Source: Pseudomonadota bacterium
Lineage (GTDB): Bacteria; Pseudomonadota; Gammaproteobacteria; Burkholderiales; Burkholderiaceae_B
DNA: 64,000 nt
Reading direction: 5' to 3'
NCBI GenBank assembly: GCA_023423975.1
Contig: JAFAEO010000084.1
Span: 124,001 to 188,000 of the forward strand
Of the stretch, positions 61,641 to 64,000 are shown piece after piece. The translations under genes and the position numbers were made by a program. Numbering within the stretch: the stretch's first letter is position 1; every line of letters starts with the position of its first letter. Below the pieces are notes generated by a model. That model made no database searches and was not told the origin of the DNA. It saw only the letters and a list, made by a program, of their open reading frames with translations.

Positions 61641-63427
61641 GGTTTGGGCTCCACTGAACCATATCCTGGCGCCGGCTTATCGACAGCCCGCTTGACTCCC
61701 TGTTGCGCGGCGCCACCTACGGCTCGCCCAACCTCGGCGGGGCTGCCATTGGTCGTAATGTAATTGTTCTGTATCAGATCGATACTGTCGCCATATAGCC
61801 TGTTTCCGATGGCTCTGTTGTTGATGTTTTGCAACTTACGCTCACGCGCGTTCCCATAGTTCACCGCCGGGTTGTTGGGGTCCGGATTGCGGAATGATGC
61901 TCCATCAGTGCCAAGTACTTTGCTGATATATCCCCATGCCTCTTTGACCTTACTGATAATCGTGTCCCAATTAGCAATAACGGTACCAAGTGCAGCTATC
62001 AGTAGACCTATGGGGTGTTTTGTGATTGCAGCCCAGAGCAAGGGAACAAGGAAGGTGGCCAGATTGATGATCATCGCAACAAACGGCGCAAATAACATCG
62101 CCAGACCGCCAACGACAACAGAAATGGTTCCCCATTTTGTCAGCCAAGCACCCAGCCCTTCTGTGCTGCCTGTGATCCATTCCTTGATGGACGCAAGAGA
62201 GTTGATGATAGAGTCAATTTGCGGTTTCCACTCCGACGCTGGACCGATCAGCGTGCCGATAAGGGACTTGCCACCCTGCATCCAGACTGATATGTCCTCG
62301 CCCACCAGGTACAGAGATGCGAGGATAGTGGCCATGCGCAGAAATGGGAATAGAGCGCCCATTCCCAGCGCGCGCAGCCGGATGAGAGCAGCGCCCAGCA
62401 TTGTGACACCCTGTAGACCACCCATGAGCGCTGCGCGCATACGCATCAATGCCCATGATGCACCCAGGAGTGTCAAAGTCTTCAGAATACCAGTCAAATT
62501 TTCCGCAACCAGTTGACTGACCTTGAAAAATCCCTCTGAGGCCTTGGTGGCTTCGTTTATGTCTCGCGCAGCCTTAACCCATGCATTTCTGAGCAAGGTC
62601 ATGCCCTTGCCGAATCCCTTCGGCAGAGCGTTGAATTTTGCTTCAATCTTCTCGGCTTGTTTAAGCAGGCCTTGCGCCATCTCTTTGGATGTCAGCTTTC
62701 CTGCCTTGCCCATTTCTTTGAGTTTGGTAACGCTGATGCCAAACGAATCGGCAATAGCCACAGCCAGGCCTCCCGAGTTCTCAAGAATCGAACGAAGCTC
62801 ATCCCCCTGCAGCACACCAGACCCAAGCGCCTGCGAGAATTGCAGAATTGCGGCCGAATCCTGGGCGGCGCCCTTGCTTGTGGTCGCAACGGCTTTTCCA
62901 GTCAAATCTGCCAGTTTTACTGCGTCCGCATCAGATAACCCAAGAGTGTCGCGGCTGCGAGCAATGGAACCGAACATATCCAGCCCGGCGATGTAGTCAG
63001 ATCCAGACGCCTGAGCGTTGCGATAGATCTGATCACGGATCTGCTTTTTATTTGCTGGGTTCTGGGCAAATATGTCGATCTGCGCTTCTGATCCCGTCGC
63101 CTGGTCGATGGCATTCGTAAAGCTCGCCACGCCGATGCCGGCAAACGCAGCTCGAATATATCCGGCCAAAGCGCTGTATTGTCCGCCAACTTGACGGGTC
63201 TGGCGCAATAGGACCGCTTGCTCACGGATGAAGGTGCGCTGTTCCCGGACGGCGTCCCGCACGCCCAGGAATAGCCCTTGAAAGCCCCCACGACCTACAG
63301 CAGATGCTGTACGCACCGCGGTACCGATCTGGCGCGCAGCGGCCACGGCCTGATTTTTATACTCACGCAGGCCTGATTTGTCCACGTGGTATTTCAGTAC
63401 CGTGACGAGTTCTCGAACAGTTGCCAT
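61637..63427 (-). CDS. Tape measure protein
   Basis: This 596-residue protein has the tape measure N-terminal domain (about residues 80-290, GVLQGDELRSILENSGGLAV) and several hydrophobic helices between about 310 and 500. Its length predicts a rather short tail (roughly 1.5 angstrom per residue as a rule of thumb). The start overlaps the stop of the preceding frame by one base (TAATG). Confidence 0.88.
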   Translation of the reverse strand: MATVRELVTVLKYHVDKSGLREYKNQAVAAARQIGTAVRTASAVGRGGFQGLFLGVRDAVREQRTFIREQAVLLRQTRQVGGQYSALAGYIRAAFAGIGVASFTNAIDQATGSEAQIDIFAQNPANKKQIRDQIYRNAQASGSDYIAGLDMFGSIARSRDTLGLSDADAVKLADLTGKAVATTSKGAAQDSAAILQFSQALGSGVLQGDELRSILENSGGLAVAIADSFGISVTKLKEMGKAGKLTSKEMAQGLLKQAEKIEAKFNALPKGFGKGMTLLRNAWVKAARDINEATKASEGFFKVSQLVAENLTGILKTLTLLGASWALMRMRAALMGGLQGVTMLGAALIRLRALGMGALFPFLRMATILASLYLVGEDISVWMQGGKSLIGTLIGPASEWKPQIDSIINSLASIKEWITGSTEGLGAWLTKWGTISVVVGGLAMLFAPFVAMIINLATFLVPLLWAAITKHPIGLLIAALGTVIANWDTIISKVKEAWGYISKVLGTDGASFRNPDPNNPAVNYGNARERKLQNINNRAIGNRLYGDSIDLIQNNYITTNGSPAEVGRAVGGAAQQGVKRAVDKPAPGYGSVEPKP

Positions 63428-63657
63428 TAGTTATTTGCCTTCATTGCTGCGGCTTCTGCCGCCTCTTGGTTATCTAGCAGGGAATTGATCATCAGGATGT
63501 CGTCCATACTGATCTCGCCCCTGTTGATTTCACCCAATGTGGTGTATTTGGAAGAGGCCGCGCGAAATATGATTGCCTCAGCTACTAATTCTTCTCGAAA
63601 TTGCCCAATAATTCTCCCGCCTTCAGGTTCAGGCCCGGTCCAATATGGCCGAGCCAT
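63427..63657 (-). CDS. Second tail assembly chaperone frame (gpT-like)
   Basis: This open frame lies in the -1 frame relative to the preceding chaperone gene and overlaps it. It is open from well upstream of its first ATG (63657), which has no ribosome binding site. This is the G/GT arrangement of lambda, in which the second frame is reached only by ribosomal frameshifting. As a fusion it would add about 79 residues to the upstream protein. It ends directly at the tape measure start. Confidence 0.7.
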   Translation of the reverse strand: MARPYWTGPEPEGGRIIGQFREELVAEAIIFRAASSKYTTLGEINRGEISMDDILMINSLLDNQEAAEAAAMKANN

Positions 63658-64000
63658 TGCACTAAAGGGCCGGCGAAGTTCAGCTTTATGATTTCGAACA
63701 GCAGCTGGGCAATGTCTGTGAAGTCCTCGAAAGCGTCATCGAAGTTCTGCTTGTTGATCTTTTGAGGCTTGTGTTGGTCGGCTCTCTCAAAGCTGACGGT
63801 GTCGCCAGTGATCAGCTTGTCCATCCATTTCTCGAGCAACTTGCTGTCGATCTGGGCCGAAGCGGCAACGAAAGCCGCCATCTCGTCCGCTTCCCCTTCT
63901 TTGGAGAAAAAACCGCCCATCACCGGGAGCAATTCCTTTTGTAGGTCGCCAAGGAGAATAAATCCCTGACGTGGCCGGAACTTGTCAACATAGAAAGTGA
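63585..64000 (-). CDS. Tail assembly chaperone (gpG-like), 5' end outside window
   Basis: The frame is open to the right edge of the window (reading FYVDKFRPRQGFILLGDLQK before the first internal Met), so the start lies beyond 64000. At least 138 residues are visible. Position directly upstream of the tape measure gene and the overlapping -1 frame identify it as the first tail assembly chaperone. The protein is acidic in its middle and has no catalytic motif, as expected. Confidence 0.72.
   Translation of the reverse strand, partial: TFYVDKFRPRQGFILLGDLQKELLPVMGGFFSKEGEADEMAAFVAASAQIDSKLLEKWMDKLITGDTVSFERADQHKPQKINKQNFDDAFEDFTDIAQLLFEIIKLNFAGPLVQWLGHIGPGLNLKAGELLGNFEKN
63663..63669 (-). promoter_or_regulatory. 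CCCTTTA slippery heptamer for -1 frameshift
   Basis: On the minus strand the zero-frame codons read GGC-CCT-TTA, so C-CCT-TTA has the X-XXY-YYZ form. A -1 slip moves the ribosome into the gpT-like frame, which is open at that point. Confidence 0.65.

Larger units (their letters stand above)
45234..64000. mobile_element. Myovirus-like prophage, left part
   Basis: From umuC to the right edge the genes are phage-like: SOS and cargo genes, a lysis cassette, tail fibres, baseplate, tape measure and tail chaperones. The left end is set after the CAU tRNA and its terminator because everything before is housekeeping. No integrase is present on this side; head genes, replication genes and attR must lie beyond 64000. 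The exact attL cannot be fixed without the other end. Confidence 0.85.

Noticed and set aside
61637..63427. Long plus-strand frames opposite the tape measure gene
   Set aside because: Shadow frames of a GC-rich gene; the minus-strand protein has clear tape measure features and operon context.

Overview
The window is about 64 kb of a betaproteobacterial chromosome, most likely from Alcaligenaceae (an Advenella/Bordetella-like organism). The evidence is the core gene order (ndk-rlmN-rodZ-like-ispG-hisS-yfgM-bamB-der, hfq-hflX-hflK-hflC-hisZ-purA, rpsU-dnaG-rpoD), several periplasmic Bug-type (TctC) solute-binding proteins, IclR/LysR control of catabolic genes, and an ectR-ectABCD operon. The genus is an inference.

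Region 1 (1-8.2 kb) is accessory and metabolic. It holds a ChrR-like cupin, an AhpD-like CxxC protein, a LysR regulator divergent from a sulfatase + Bug receptor pair, an acetoacetyl-CoA reductase-like SDR, an APH(3')-II-like aminoglycoside kinase, and a 43-residue lipoprotein. Region 2 (8.5-12.95 kb) is the ectoine/5-hydroxyectoine operon with its MarR-type regulator, preceded by a compact minus-strand candidate sRNA gene (sigma70 promoter, two abutting hairpins, T7 tail). Region 3 (13-20.7 kb) carries a zeta-toxin-like kinase with a small overlapping partner, a minus-strand Bug - self-sufficient P450 (CYP116B-type) - IclR cluster, an aldo/keto reductase and an OsmC-like gene whose N-terminus is frameshifted in an A7 run. 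Region 4 (20.7-45.1 kb) is housekeeping: valS, ndk, rlmN, isoprenoid, histidine and purine genes, outer-membrane assembly, ribosome GTPases, Hfq, HflKC, and the macromolecular-synthesis operon ending in rpoD and a CAU-anticodon tRNA.

Region 5 (45.2-64 kb) is the left part of a myovirus-like (contractile-tail) prophage that continues past the right edge. Its outer end has SOS genes (umuDC divergent from a YedK/HMCES-type SRAP gene, sharing a consensus LexA box), a PutAbiC-like putative abortive-infection protein, an uncharacterised protein with an Rx4H motif, and a SRAP remnant. Next come the lysis cassette (endolysin-like protein, two TM/coiled-coil proteins, Rz with nested Rz1), a plus-strand membrane/coiled-coil cargo gene, and then the tail genes read leftward: tail chaperones with a candidate -1 frameshift site, tape measure, Dit-like protein, baseplate plug, hub, spike, gp25, baseplate J, DUF2612, and two paralogous tail fibres, one carrying an SGNH esterase domain.

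The observations I rate highest are the sRNA gene at 8530-8613, the CCCTTTA slippery site in the tail chaperone genes, the A7 frameshift in osmC, the defence-like cargo at the prophage edge, and the self-sufficient P450 cluster. No database search was possible; family names rest on recognised motifs and gene order.
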